Part shown: in pieces, positions 21,960 through 33,744 of the stretch
Position numbering within the stretch: the stretch's first letter is position 1
Layout of the letters: each line of letters begins with the position of its first letter
Origin: Pelomyxa schiedti
Lineage: Eukaryota; Evosea; Pelobiontida; Pelomyxidae
DNA: 64,000 nt
Assembly: GCA_020536535.1 (NCBI GenBank)
Contig: JAHLWZ010000022.1
Coordinates: 62,001 to 126,000 of the forward strand
Reading direction: 5' to 3'
The notes under the pieces: model-generated
Seen by the model: the letters and a program-made list of their open reading frames with translations, nothing else
Databases searched by the model: none
What the model was told of the DNA's origin: nothing
Program-made: the position numbers and the translations under genes

Positions 21960-23786
21960 ATGGCGGTTGACACAGCGGTTGCCTCGGCAACACAAGGGGC
22001 AGCCGTGAGTGGAGTAGGGGACGTGGGGGGCAGAGCCGCGGCGGCGGCGGCGGTTGTTGGGTGCGCTGGGGGCTGGTGGTCGGTGGCGGGGGCGGTGGTG
22101 ACGCCCGTTGTGGTCGTGCTGGTGCTGGTGTGGCTGCTGGCTCCCCCGCCGTCTTCGTATCAGAGGCCAAACCTCAGGGTGTGTGTGCGTGCGTGTGTGC
22201 ACGTCAGTTTGCTTTCTTTGATTGATTGCCTTACTGGTGTGTGTTGTAACTTTTTTTTTTTTTTTTGCTTTGTTTTTCCATTTTGGAAGGCTTTCAGGCC
22301 AACTAGAAAAACACCGGCGGTTACATCAAGTGGTGCTGGTGCCAGGAGGAATTTCTTTGGAGCAAATGTGTGGCTTCCTGGGGAGAATCACTTTCTGGAT
22401 CCCAAGGATGGTATACTTCCCTTTCCCAACAACACTACTTCTAAAAAAGATACTAAACAAAAAAGGTACAAAACACTCATTTCCATCAATTTTGTTACTA
22501 CCTCCATTCTCTCCACCCACACCGATGATTGAGCCTCTTGGTCGTTCTGTTTATTTGAGTGTCATTATTGTAGCCTTCAATGCACAAGTCTATCTCAACT
22601 CATTATTCTGTAAAATACAATCTACCAATGACTAATTAAACTCTTGAAGGCTTATAGTGGCGACAACTTTTAATACTTAAATGAAATAGTTTTCTTTTCA
22701 TAGTTGTAACCATCCCCCAGACCAGGCTGCCTGATCTTCTGAAAGATACTTTATCCTATCTCCACAGTCGAGTCGAAATAGACCCATCTTTCACTTATGA
22801 AATCATTGTTGTGGATGATGGCAGCCGAGATGAAACATCAGAGTGTGCCCATTCATTTATGTCCTCTTCCTTCAATTCCCCTTCATCTGCAAGCCAAACT
22901 GCAACGCAATTTGCAACTCCTCCTACCTCCCTTCTTGGCAGTGGTGTGACTGCATTAATGACAGCGACTTCCTCTGCATCCATGTCATCCTCTTCACCTT
23001 CGGTCACACCATCACATAATCAGGCTTTCAATACATTCAGAGTATTGAAGCTTATGGCGCATAGAGGGATAGGCGGCGCTTTGAAGAGGGTGTGATGGCC
23101 TCAACACCAGTACCCCAATTTCCACTTAAATGCATTAGGGACTACTATGCTGCAGGGGGGACATTATTCTTGTTATTGATTCCGCTGGGAATTACAACTT
23201 TTCCGATGTTGTTGCCCTCGAAGCCAAGATGACTCCCTTCCTAATGCCAGGCAGTGCAAGGAGCTATGCCGCAGTTGCTTTTGGAATTCCCAAGACAAAA
23301 AGGCTGCAACCACCAGGGGTACTTTTTTCCTATATGAACTAATAGCGGTTTTCCAAAACTAATGTAGAAAACAACGCCACAAATTATTGGGATGATTGTT
23401 GTTTATGCTCTTTCCAAACTACTGTGCTATTCTTATCCCCAGAGATTCAATACTTGCGGTCTTTGTATATTCACACGCGAAGCTGTACAGCTTCTTATCC
23501 CCAACCAGCATATTGAAGGGTATTAAATCCCTTACTTGACATACCCAACGCACATCAGGGGTGCCTGTGTTGTAGAATTGGCATACATAGCGGGAAAGAT
23601 AGGTGTTCCTATTTTTGAGGTCCCACTACAGTGTTTGGAAGTGAGTTTGACACCTTTGACTGTAGCCATTAAGGTACCCTTTTCCTCACAAAAAGTGATT
23701 TCTGATACAGTGTTGTCCAGATGGTGTGGGACCTTATTCGAATTCGGCTTATGTACACATTCAGATTGTGGAAAATAGTAGTGTAA
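21960..23786 (+). CDS. ALG5: Divergent ALG5-like dolichyl-phosphate glucosyltransferase
   Basis: An N-terminal membrane helix (VTPVVVVLVLVWLLAPP) is followed by a GT2 glycosyltransferase domain: VVTIPQTRLPDLLKDTLSYL, TYEIIVVDDGSRDETSE, MAHRGIGGALKRGLLCCRGDIILVIDSAGNYNFSDV, RFNTCGLCIFTREAVQLL, GACVVELAYIAGKIGVPIFEVPL and MVWDLIRIRLMYTFRLWK. The order and spacing match ALG5, which makes dolichyl-phosphate-glucose for N-glycan assembly at the ER. Three oddities stand out. The YNEE motif after the first strand is missing. The metal-binding DADG motif reads DSAG. A ~60-residue Ser/Thr-rich insert (22850-23030) splits the domain after VVDDGS. Apparent frame shifts are explained by introns at about 23090-23138 and 23675-23721. 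An upstream in-frame ATG at 21753 is an alternative start. Confidence 0.78.
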
Positions 23787-23886
23787 AAAAAAACAAAAAA
23801 ATCATTTACAGAGACAGATAAAGGTGAAATCGTTTGTTTACGTCTTGTTCACTATTGGGGTAAATACAATAGAATGAGGAAATGAT

Positions 23887-26869
23887 TTAGCTTTGATGTG
23901 CTGGATTTGGAGGTGGTGCAGATGAGGTGTGGTAATAGAGTGTAGCAAAAACTAGCAGGTGAAGCAAGATCACATAGACTGCAATCAACTTCCTGGCCCA
24001 TGCGTGAGAGAGACAGTATCTACCGAATCGCAATAGGACTTTGTCCACAGCATTGAGCTGCCGGTATCTTTGCTCCTTTTCCTGTAGCAGTTGGTTAGGT
24101 TGTTGTTTGTATGAAGAATTTGGGAAAGAACAACCGAGCTATCAAAGGCGGCGAATGGGTTAATTGCTTGTTCATACATTCTGTCATATTTTTCTAGTGA
24201 CTGTGTATGCGTTCTGGAAGCTCTCTGGTGTGTTGTAAGCGAGGTTTTGGATGGAGAAGGAGTGGAGCAACATTATCTGTACGAGGCTCGATGTCAACAA
24301 GAACTGTCCCATTGCCAGTGTTACGACTCTTTAAAGGATGAATGAGAGGAAACAGAGAGGGAAATTGCCTGGTATGACTGCAGAAACTTGATTTTTTGGA
24401 ATAATTTCAAATTGTCATCCTTCAGTTCGGACAAATCCAATGAGGCTTTATCCAGAGCCTGTTTCAGGCTCACTTTGTCCTAGTTGCGAACTTAGAGGTC
24501 TAAGACTGTTTTTGGCCATACTCAACTGCTTCTAGTTGTTCCATTTTCATCTTAAACCGATCCCTTTGCTCACATACAACGGCCACCATTCCTCCTTCTC
24601 CATGTTCAGGTCGAGGCACTGCAGGAGATGTTGAGGGCGATGAAGGTGGAACGTTCGAGACCACTGTTGATGTACTGGAGAAGCCAAGAATTTGATCCAG
24701 TGATGATGCACTAGGAGGGACATCCACAAGAGGTGACGCTGGGGGTGAGGTATGTGCAGCAGAAAGTTGATCAATCTGTGCCTCCAACTTGGATATCAAG
24801 GTAGTGAGTCTTACGTTTTCAGCTTCACAGGTTCGTAAAGCAGCTGCTTTTTCAGCTTCAGATGCTTCATATTGATTAATGCGGGCCTGCCTCAGGTGTA
24901 AAGCTTGGTTGTTGTCACATTCAAAAATATTACAGAGTACTTACACGCAATTGCATTGTTTCTGTTTCCAGTCTTCTGGTTTTTTCCTTAAGAATGACTT
25001 CCACAGAAGGGTTAGGTGTGTGGAGAGTTTCAGACTGCGCGTCTACTGGAGCCTCAAGTGCCTGTGGTATGCGTGCTCAGGCATAGAAGCAGATGAGGAA
25101 AAATTATTTACCCGATATGTCTCCAGTTCAGTTACCATGGTGAGATACTGCTCTCTTGTTGGTAATCCTTTAGTGCATTGCTCCCGTTCCAATCTCTTGG
25201 GTGTTGTAAGTGTGGGATAGTACGATAGAAAGAGTGAACCTCTTGTTTAAGGGATTCTTGAAGGGAATCAATCTTGGTCTGCATGTTGGTCCTACACATC
25301 TTAGTTCGTTTCTAGGCACATCAACATACTGGATGCTGTTTGAGTTTGCCTCCAGATTTGATAGCTTTTCGTTGAGTGATGCAATTAAGATATCCTTCTG
25401 AGTTGCTTGCAGTTCCAATTCTGTTTGTTTCATCATAATGACTGACATCTCTGAGGGTAATGTTGAGGAAGGGTTGCTGTCTGATTGGGACGACTCTGCT
25501 CTCAACCGTTGCTTTATGTGGATTTTTAAAACAAAACAAAACAAAACAAAACAAAACAAAACAAAACAAAACAAAACAAAACAAAACAAAACAAAACAAA
25601 AAAAAGGATCACAGTTTACCATGTCACTTCTCAATGCCATTAACGTTGCTGATTCTTTTTCCAACTCTGCACTTTTGGAGGGGAAAAGTGGTAAGAAAAT
25701 CTGAATCCGACGATAGGGATTTACGTTAAAACATCCATCTCGGTCTGCTTTGCATTTAGTTTTTCCTCTGGAAGAAATAATTAGACAGTGATCATAATAT
25801 AAAAGAAGCTTCACCAAAGGAGGACTTCATATCTACAATTGCATTTTGTGAGTTGCGAATGGTGGTATTGGCTCGTGAGAGCTCATCTTTCAGCGTTTCT
25901 ATTGTCCGATTCAGTTCTGCTTCACTGAAATTCCACAAGTTAGATACGAAAGTATTGGGCAGCTCACCGTTCTTTTGTTGCTTGATATTCTTGCTGGCGC
26001 GTTTCAGATGCCTCTTGTACCTTTTTATCATCTTCCAGCTGTGTTGATTAGAATACTTTACCTTAGGTTTGGTTAACCTTTTGTTCTAGTTCATGTATTT
26101 TCAGTTCATAACGCCTTAGTGTAACTTCCTGATTTTTGAGAGCACTTCAAATGGATTAGCAAGAAAAAAAAGGACATCCCAGTACCTAAATTCTGATTGG
26201 TAGTCAGCGACCTGAGAGCGAAGTTGTTTAACTTCCCCTTCTAGCTCACCAAATCTCGCTTCACGTTTTTGTTTCTCTTCCTGGATGTTCTGTTATTGAG
26301 ACATATCTTACCTCTAATATGAGATTGTATTCTATAATAATTTACACTGTTGACATTTCACCACAACAAACATACCACACCGTGAGTTGGCCAATGACTT
26401 GCAAGGGGTCAGGAATCGTGGAAAGAAGAGTTTGCATTGCTAAAAAAGCTTGTTCAGCTTGCTTGCAACCCAGTGTGAGTCTGTTTACTTCTTCCTAAAC
26501 AATGTCACAAAGTGATTTCAGCACACACAACAAATCCCACCTGATACAAAGTGATCAAAGGAGTCACCAGGCGAATTTTATCCGTATCCGATGCAGCTTT
26601 GAATTCTTGTCGCCAGAGTTCAATGTTGGGATTTCGTTTCTGGCGGAGAGGAAAAACACTCACCTTTTGTATTATCCATAAGTTGTTTCCTGGACGACTG
26701 CCTGCTTTCCTTATTTTTTGCAATAGATGCAGCCTGCTGGTCCCATTGCTGCCTCGTGGAGCCCAGGTCCAACCCTACCCCGAGGTTATGTACAATGGAT
26801 CGAAAACACCAATTGTGGGTGCCTACCTTTCCACAGTTCAATAAACGTGTTGCTCGTCGACTGACTCAT
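23887..26869 (-). CDS. CASP: CASP-type Golgi coiled-coil membrane protein
   Basis: The start is at the ATG at 26869. The first exons encode TFIELWK and VGLDLGSTRQQWDQQAASIAKNKESRQSSRKQL, which match the conserved N-terminus of CASP (the Golgi splice form of the CUX1 locus and its plant/fungal homologues). A long coiled coil spans about 26600-24200 over many short exons. The C-terminus has EQAINPFAAF, then a segment with RFGRYCLSHAWARKL, then a single tail-anchor helix IAVYVILLHLLVFATLYY and a short lumenal tail before TAA. These are the diagnostic elements of the CASP_C region. It is expected on Golgi rims as a tether for retrograde vesicles. Introns are numerous, and one contains an (AAAAC)n microsatellite. 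Confidence 0.85.
25526..25605. repeat. (AAAAC)n microsatellite
   Basis: About fifteen AAAAC pentamers lie within an intron of the CASP gene. The open frames seen across this tract on both strands are artefacts of the repeat. Confidence 0.95.
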
Positions 26870-27086
26870 CACCCTCGCCAACGTGAGGAATAGAAGAAAA
26901 AGTAAAGCAATTAACAGATTTGGGTGGGAGAGAAATCTAATCTTTTGGCTGCCTGGAGCGACAGTGCCACAAGTTTGGTTGTGAGACATGCCTCAATCCC
27001 AAAAAGGAGAGGGGCTTTGAGCTTTTTTCTTTTGTTTTGGTTTACTTATGTGCATGTATTAATAGGGCTGGGCAAGTTATTGTCTT

Positions 27087-28863
27087 CTATGAGCTCAGAA
27101 ACACAACAGATTTGAGTTCTCGTTGATCTCGTACTGAAACTGCAGGCAAACAAGTGCCAGCAACAATCGGGCCCTCCTGTAAGTTGTGAGCACATAGGCA
27201 GGGATGCAAACTACACACCTGCCAAAATGTCGACATAGTTGCCCTATTGAAAGGTACTTTTGGTGGATCCCAGACATGAACAATAGGTGTGTTTGACAAG
27301 TTAGCAAGCAAGATTATGTAGCACATTTCTTCATGCAGCTTGTGGAGTGTGTCTGCCACGTCCTTGTGACCAGAGCAAATTTGAAGAAACTTACTGCCCT
27401 TGAGGTGATTTTTGGAGAGCTCCTTAATTTTAAACAGTTGCAGGTGATTCCTTCGCATGTACTCATAAATAAAGCTTTCAGCCAATTCGTCACGTGTTTC
27501 ACTGGTTGCCAGGGGTGAGAACACTTCTTTTTTGAGACCGTCAATTTGAAGGGTTATGAGTGTTTCAGTTGCTTTGAAAATTTGTAGGCAAAAACCGCTC
27601 TGCTTTGACGGAATATTACATTGAGTTAATGAGAGCTTGTCATAAACGAAATTGGCGAACATCTGTACTATAGTTGGGGCTATATGAAGTTCGAGATAAA
27701 GGTACATTGTCCCGAAACTCTTTGTATCTAGAAATGATTTCATGTAGCAGAGGAAAACCATTGGTCAAGGAAGGTGCCTCGCCTATAACAGGACAGAGGG
27801 GAGTAGCCTCTGAGGGCCTAGATTCCAATTCGGCTACCTTACGTTGTAGTTCCCAGATTTGCTGTATGGAGTGAGTAAAGATTTTCTTCTAGATGGGAGC
27901 AACCTTATTCTTTAACCGCTCTTCCTGTCTAAGTTGGGATATTGTCACCTCAGACTCCACCTGGTTCTGATTGTTGCAACAGGCAGAAGCGGTATAGTTT
28001 TGTGAAGTGAGTGAGCGTTTGCTAATATTGTGGCATGCTTCCTCCATCTGCCTACATATTTCCGACAAGTTCTGAATGTCCTGGGCGGTTTTCTCCAGCT
28101 CAACTTCTTTGGTGGAGCAATCGCCCTCCCTTGTTATGCACGCGTCCTCTCGCTTACGGCACTCCTCCTCCGCTCGTTGCAGCGCAGCGTCCCTTTCCTT
28201 GAATTCCTCTTCACTCCGTTGCAACACAGTGTCCCGTTCCCTGAACGCATCTTCACTCCTTTGCAGCTGAGCTTCCCTTTTCCTAAACTCCTCCTCACTC
28301 CTCTGTAGCTCCGCCTCCCTTTTCCTGAGCTCGGCTTCCTCCAGTTGCAGCTGAGCCTCCTTTTGCCTGAGCTGCTCCGCAGTATGCGCCAGAGCAAGTC
28401 TTTCGCGGTCCCCCTCTTCCGTGCCGCAGCCACCGTGCCCGTGGTGCTGCTGGTGCTGGTGCTGGTGCTGCTGCTGCTGCTCCTCTTCGGAACTCCCCCT
28501 TCGGCTATGCGAGGCGTGCCTTGCATCGCCTGCCGAATGGCCCTCGCTATCAACCGGGTCCGCGCGTTTGATAACTACCACGACGCTTTTGGGGGCCGCG
28601 CGTGACGGCGACGTTGACGTGGCCGAGCTTCCCCCGCCGGTGACGTAGGTTGTGGTTGTGGTTGTGGTTGTACATGATGATGTACATGTAGGCGGCGAGG
28701 CTGGTTGTGGTGCCCCCGACCGGGCCGTTGTTGTTGCGCCTTTCCTGCGTATGAGTTCCTCCTGGGCCTTCTCTTTATCTCGGGAAGAAAGTTTCTTCCT
28801 AGCAAGTTTGCTGTCATTTTCACCTGTTGGCCCACTGTTGGTGCTTCGACTGCGCAGGTTCAT
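27087..28863 (-). CDS. Coiled-coil protein with unrecognised C-terminal domain, copy A
   Basis: A basic, Ser/Thr-rich N-terminus (about residues 1-130) precedes a coiled coil built from a ~14-residue repeat of the type EEFRKREAQLQRSE (28470-28050). Short exons then lead to TNGFPLLHEIISRYKEFRDN (about 27770-27710) and a globular C-terminal domain of ~190 residues: MFANFVYDKLSL, FIYEYMRRNHLQLF, LANLSNTPIVHVWDPPKVPFNRATMSTF. It ends in LPAVSVRDQRELKSVVFLSS before TAG at 27087-27089. The same layout and motifs recur in the next gene, so the two are tandem paralogues. I do not recognise the C-terminal domain. No signal peptide or membrane helix is seen, so a cytosolic scaffold role is likely. Confidence 0.65.
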
Positions 28864-28936
28864 CGTTTGTATTTTTGCACAGAGAATAATAAAATAACAA
28901 AGTTTTTCTTTTTTGTGTGTAGCCAGCTCAACTTGG

Positions 28937-30842
28937 CTACCATCTAGGTTTTACAAGAACAGTGGCTTTGAGCTCCCGGTGGTCGCCAGTGAAAACAGCT
29001 GGCAAAACGACCAGACTTGCAAGGTAGACCTTTGTGGGGTTGTTCAGGTCCTCTTCTTGCTGAAATAAAATTAGTCACACGTTCAAACAAGATGAAGTAT
29101 CCGCATACTGTGTAGAATTTCTCCATTGTGGTTTTATCAAATTGAGTTCCAACTCCACTCCAAACATGCGTGATTTCGGTATTTGAAATGTGAACCAAAA
29201 TCATCATATTCAGAGCTGACTCGATAATTCGAGACACATCACGGTAGTCTGTTTTGAGGCCGCCGTAATATTGCATATTCAGCACTCGCCCAACCTCACG
29301 AACCATGAGGGGGATGTCAAACAGGTTCTTGTAGTTTCGTCTATAATACTCCATCAGAAAGTTCTGTGTATATGAGTCGAGTGCAGTAAGAAGAAATGCT
29401 CCGGCCACTCTTCTCTGGATATTCTGGATTTCTTTCACCACAAAGTCCTCACTGCTATGAAAAAGCTGGCAACAGAATTGCGCTTGCGCCTCTGGTGTCT
29501 GGTAACTGCGATACAATGGTAGCTTGTCCCATACAAAATTTGCCAACTCCTTCGCGGAAGTCAAGGAAATATGAGAAGCAGAGACAAACTGTATCCCGAA
29601 ATTCTTTGTAGGCTCTCAGAATCTCATGTAAAAGTGGAAAACCGTTGGTTATGGAGGCAGCAGCGCCTGGAACAAGCGGAACTGTTGTCTCTCTGAGACG
29701 CTTTTCAAGCTCAGAAACTTTTTGTTCCAAGTCCCAGTGAGCCTTTGAGTGTGAATTAAGAGGAAAAAAAAAAGGGGGTGGAAATTGACCTTATTTTTTT
29801 GGCGTACTTCATCCTCCAGTTTTGCTTTCTCGATTTCAAATGTTGTTATCTAATCGCGAATGAGGGGATTTCAGAGAAATGAAAAATAGACCTGCTGACG
29901 GGCAGTCCCCAGCTGTACTTTGAGTTCTTTTGTTCTAGAGAGTTCTTCCAAGAAGGAATTATGTTGACTCAATCTTCCAACTTGAAGCTGCATACTATCC
30001 ACCAGTTGTTTCAAGAGTTGAGGCGGTGCAGGGGTTTGTTCTGCCTGTTTCAACTGAGCGTCTTTCTGTCGGAGGCTCTCCTCGGTTTTTTTAAGAACCA
30101 ACTCCCTCGATGCGCACATACATTCTCTCTGCTTTAACATTTCTTCCCTTTCACTCATTGATGCTTCTTTTCTTGTAATAGTTTCTTCTCGATTACGAAG
30201 GTCGGCCTCCTTTTCCTTATTCTCATCCACTCCTGAACCCGGAGCTGCATCTTTTCTTACAAAATGCTCTTCTATCAAAGATGCATATATTTGATTTTGT
30301 TCTTCCAGTCTCCGTTCTTGATCTTGGAATGTAGATACCTCACCATTCAGTTTGAGACAGAATGTCTCGAGCACGGAGCGTCTTTCATCCAGAGATTGGA
30401 TTAAATCCTTCAGCAGTTTCTCCTGCAAGTCTAATTGTGACTGGCGGTCAATGCCCACTTGCTGTTGCGCTTTGAGAGTTTGTACTTGAGAGAGCAATTC
30501 GGTCTTCTCTTTTTCAAGGGACTGTATTTGTTGGTCTTTGAGGCGGAACTCTCCCTGATATGCTGCCCAACACCGCTCGTTTGCCTCCGCAGTTGCTCTG
30601 GAAAGTATTGCCTGCCTTTCGCTATTGTTCAGCTGTCTCACGTGCTCCAGCTGTCTTGTTTCTGCCTTAACTTGCTCCTGGAGCCTGGAAAGAGTGCTCA
30701 TCCGTTCCTCTATTTGGAGGGCCAGGTTATTGCTCAAGACCGTTCTAGGGTCGATTTCCATCACAGTACTTACACTGCCTGTCGGTACTTGGTGTGCAAC
30801 AACCGACGAGGAACCAGTAATGCCCGGCAATGACCCCGACAT
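28937..30842 (-). CDS. Coiled-coil protein with unrecognised C-terminal domain, copy B
   Basis: The start is the ATG at 30842. About 320 residues of heptad-rich coiled coil (30720-29890), including repeats such as RNREETITRKEASMSEREEM, are followed by further short exons. These carry TNGFPLLHEILRAYKEFRDT (near 29650-29600) and a C-terminal domain: LANFVWDKLPLYRSYQ, FLMEYYRRNYKNLFDIP, ILVHISNTEITHVWSGVGTQFDKTTMEKFYT, VVLPAVFTGDHRELKATVLVK. The gene ends at TAG (28937-28939). Compared with copy A the coiled coils differ, but the FPLLHEI helix and the C-terminal domain align along their length. The start lies 168 bp from the start of the divergent Hsp70-vWA gene. Confidence 0.65.
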
Positions 30843-31010
30843 ACCCTTTTTTTTTGTTTATTTGGTCTTTGGTGTCAACCCAACGGCACCTAAGTTAAGA
30901 ACCAACTAGCTCATGTCCAACTTGGCTTTCAAAATTCCTGGCAGTACTTTGGTGGGTAGGTGGGACAACCAAAAAGCAGTAAAAAAAACAAAAACACCCG
31001 ATAAAACCAA

Positions 31011-33744
31011 AATGGCGGCCTCCACCCCCGCAAGTTCGACAACACCCACCAGCAGCTCCTGGAGTAAATACGCAGTCATATGCGCTGTTGACTTCGGAAC
31101 AGCGCGAACTGGGTTTGCGTGGCTGTACACCCAGAATCCAGGGGAGGTGTATGACAACCCGCCATGGCCTCAGACTCCAGGGGGTTACCCAAAGACTTCC
31201 ACCGAGATCATACTTACCAAAGACACGCACGAGGTTGTTGCGTTTGGATTCGCTGCTCGTAACCAGATGGCATCGATGAACGACGCCGCGGCGGCGAAGG
31301 TTTTGCNNNNNNNNNNNNNNNNNNNNNNNNNNNNNNNNNNNNNNNNNNNNNNNNNNNNNNNNNNNNNNNNNNNNNNNNNNNNNNNNNNNNNNNNNNNNNN
31401 NNNNNNTACCCAAAGACTTCCACCGAGATCATACTTACCAAAGACACGCACGAGGTTGTTGCGTTTGGATTCGCTGCTCGTAACCAGATGGCATCGATGA
31501 ACGACGCCGCGGCGGCGAAGGTTTTGCACTTCTCCAAGTTTAAGATGTTTCTGGACCCAAATTCGGCCAGAGCTGTGCAGGTAAAAGCATCAAACTGTGA
31601 TGAAACTTTGCCACTGGTCGAAGTCATTTCAAAGGTGCTGGAGACTGTCAAAAAGGAGGCATTGAAGGTATTTGCGTCGCAAGGAAGAACCCTTGTAGCA
31701 AATTCAATTTTGTGGGTTCTCACTGTTCCTGCAATCTGGGATTCCGCTGCTAAGACCATTATGACGGAGGCTGCTCAAAGGGCTGGCTACGGGACAGATA
31801 ACGTAATGCTAGCACTGGAACCAGAGGCTGCTTCACTCTATTGCATGTTTAAGTCAACGCTGCCTACGCAGTTTCATAGACCAGGAACGAGGTATATCAT
31901 AATTGATGCCGGCGGCGGTACTGTAGATATTACAGTTCATGAGATTCAATCGGATTTATCAGTTCATGAACTATTGCCGGCTTCTGGTGGTGCTTGGGGT
32001 TCAACATATGTAGATGACGGCATGTTGAGGCTAATTGAAGAGATTTTTGGGCAGACTGCAATTGCTGCAGCACGTAAGTTTCCTGATTGGGTAGAAGTTC
32101 TGGAGAAGATAGAGTCAAATAAAATGAGTTGTACGCCAGAATCAGTTGCTGAAGGCGCTCTCAGGAACTTGGATTTTGCTCTAGTGACAGAAGTTTTGAA
32201 GGGTACCACAATTAAAGACTGCATCGCCAGGTTTAATACTTCAAAACCTGGCATGAATCTCACCTGTCGTGGATCTTCTACTGTCCGGATTTCCTCCAAA
32301 ATAATCAGTGACATTATTACTCCGTTGGCCAAAAAAGCAGCCGACCATGTTGCCACACTCCTCGAATCTGTGGATGTTTCACTTATTCTCCTTGTTGGTG
32401 GATTCAGTGAAAGCCCAATTTATCAAAAGATTTTCAGGGATCGATTCGCAACTGACACGAGGCTCGTTATTATTCCACAGAGGCCAGGCTTTGCCGTACT
32501 TTTTGGAGCTGTCCTATTTGGACTCAATCCAGGAGTAATATCCAGCAGATCATCAATGTATACATATGGAATAGATATGATGGAACTGTGGAACTCAGAC
32601 AAACATGGCTCGCGCCCGAAAATTGTAGCGGACGGGAAGAACTACTGTGGGAATGTGTTTGATATATTCATCATGGCCGGGCAACCTGTTGACCTGGTAA
32701 GTCAGGTCAGACGAGTATATACTCCAGTAAGTCCAGACCAGGCGGAAGTAGAACTTTGTGTCTATAGAAGCAAAAATAAGAGTCCCAAATTCACAAACGA
32801 GGAGGGAGTGAAATATGTTGGAGTTCTTTCGTTACCTCTTTCTGATATTGGAAGACCAATTGCTGACAGGCAAGTTGAGGTCTTAATGAAGTTTGGAGGA
32901 ACCAATATAACTGTTTCGGCAATACACAAAAATAGTGGGGAACTAGTCAATGCACAGTACCGGGAATACTTGAGTGAGTATTTATTTTCTACATCAAGGA
33001 AATTAAATATGGTGACATATACCAGATGACGCTGAACTACCCCAAAAACCAGTAGCAACTAGTCCCTATTCCATTGATCTATGTTTTGCAATGGTGTGTA
33101 TTCTGTGTCTTGAAAGTACCCTTTCTCACCTACCAAAGGATTGCACCGGTTCTATGTCAAGCTGGATAACTCGAACGAAGGAGGAAGTTGTGTCTATTGC
33201 AGGGCAAATACGGTCGCGATTTGCCAAGTCCAGTCTGCGAATTGCCTTTATTGGCTACCGCGATCACTGCGACACTCCCATTCATGCTATACACCCCTTC
33301 AACGAGGATGCCGGCAGCATGAAAATATTTCTAGAAGCAGTGAAAGCCACGGGGGGCGGAGACACCCCAGAAGACGTACTCGGAGCACTGATGGCTTGCT
33401 CTCAGCAGAAATGGACTTCTTCAGCCCGAGTGCTGGTCCACATTGGAGACGCCCCGTGCCACGGCACAATGTACCACTCGTGCGGCGACGACTCGTACCC
33501 GGACGGAGACCCCAATGGCCTGACCCATGACTTTGTGCTGCGTAAGCTGGCCGCGTTGAAGATAGACTACTACTTCATGAAGTTGAACAACAGCACCGAC
33601 CAGATGGCGAACATTTACAGCAACACGTACAAGGCAGTGTCTGGGAGGCCCATACACATGATCGACATCGGGTCCAACGTAGCAGCACTTCTGCCAACCG
33701 TCGTGGAGTGTGTTGTAAAGTCCATCACCAAACTGAGCCAGTAA
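31011..33744 (+). CDS. HSPA12-like Hsp70 ATPase domain fused to a vWA domain
   Basis: The N-terminal actin-like ATPase fold begins with AVICAVDFGTARTGFAW (phosphate 1). It continues through WVLTVPAIWDSAAK, LALEPEAASLYC, YIIIDAGGGTVDITVHEI (phosphate 2), GSTYVDDGMLRLIEE and ILLVGGFSESPIYQKIF (adenosine motif), the set typical of HSPA12-type proteins. There is no canonical Hsp70 peptide-binding domain. Instead a ~150-residue linker region is followed, across introns at about 32974-33023 and 33093-33135, by a vWA domain: SIDLCFAMDCTGSMSSWI (MIDAS DxTGS), FIGYRDHCD and GGGDTPEDVLGAL. The latter resembles the vWA of the alpha-kinase VwkA. It ends at TAA (33742-33744). The 100-N gap inside exon 1 is probably spurious: dropping one 121-bp copy and the Ns restores one continuous frame. 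Confidence 0.85.
31186..31527. repeat. 121-bp direct duplicate flanking the assembly gap
   Basis: Positions 31186-31306 and 31407-31527 are identical, base for base, and abut the N run on each side. Both lie in the same exon of the Hsp70-vWA gene. Confidence 0.95.
31307..31406. other. Assembly gap, 100 N
   Basis: A run of exactly 100 Ns, the usual placeholder for a gap of unknown length. Confidence 0.99.

Noticed and set aside
21700-22202. Long minus-strand open frames opposite the ALG5 start
   Set aside because: They are Pro/Arg/His-rich antisense shadows of the GC-rich plus-strand 5' region, with no domain.
23040-23170. Frameshift in the ALG5-like gene
   Set aside because: A phase-0 intron (gtgtga ... 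attag) restores the frame and gives ALKRGLLCCRGDIIL, so no break is needed.
25438-25729. Lys/Asn/Gln-rich open frames across the (AAAAC)n tract
   Set aside because: A pentanucleotide repeat without stops creates them; they lie in an intron of CASP.
31186-31527. Real exon duplication within the Hsp70 gene
   Set aside because: The copies are identical and sit exactly against a 100-N placeholder, which fits an unmerged contig overlap better.
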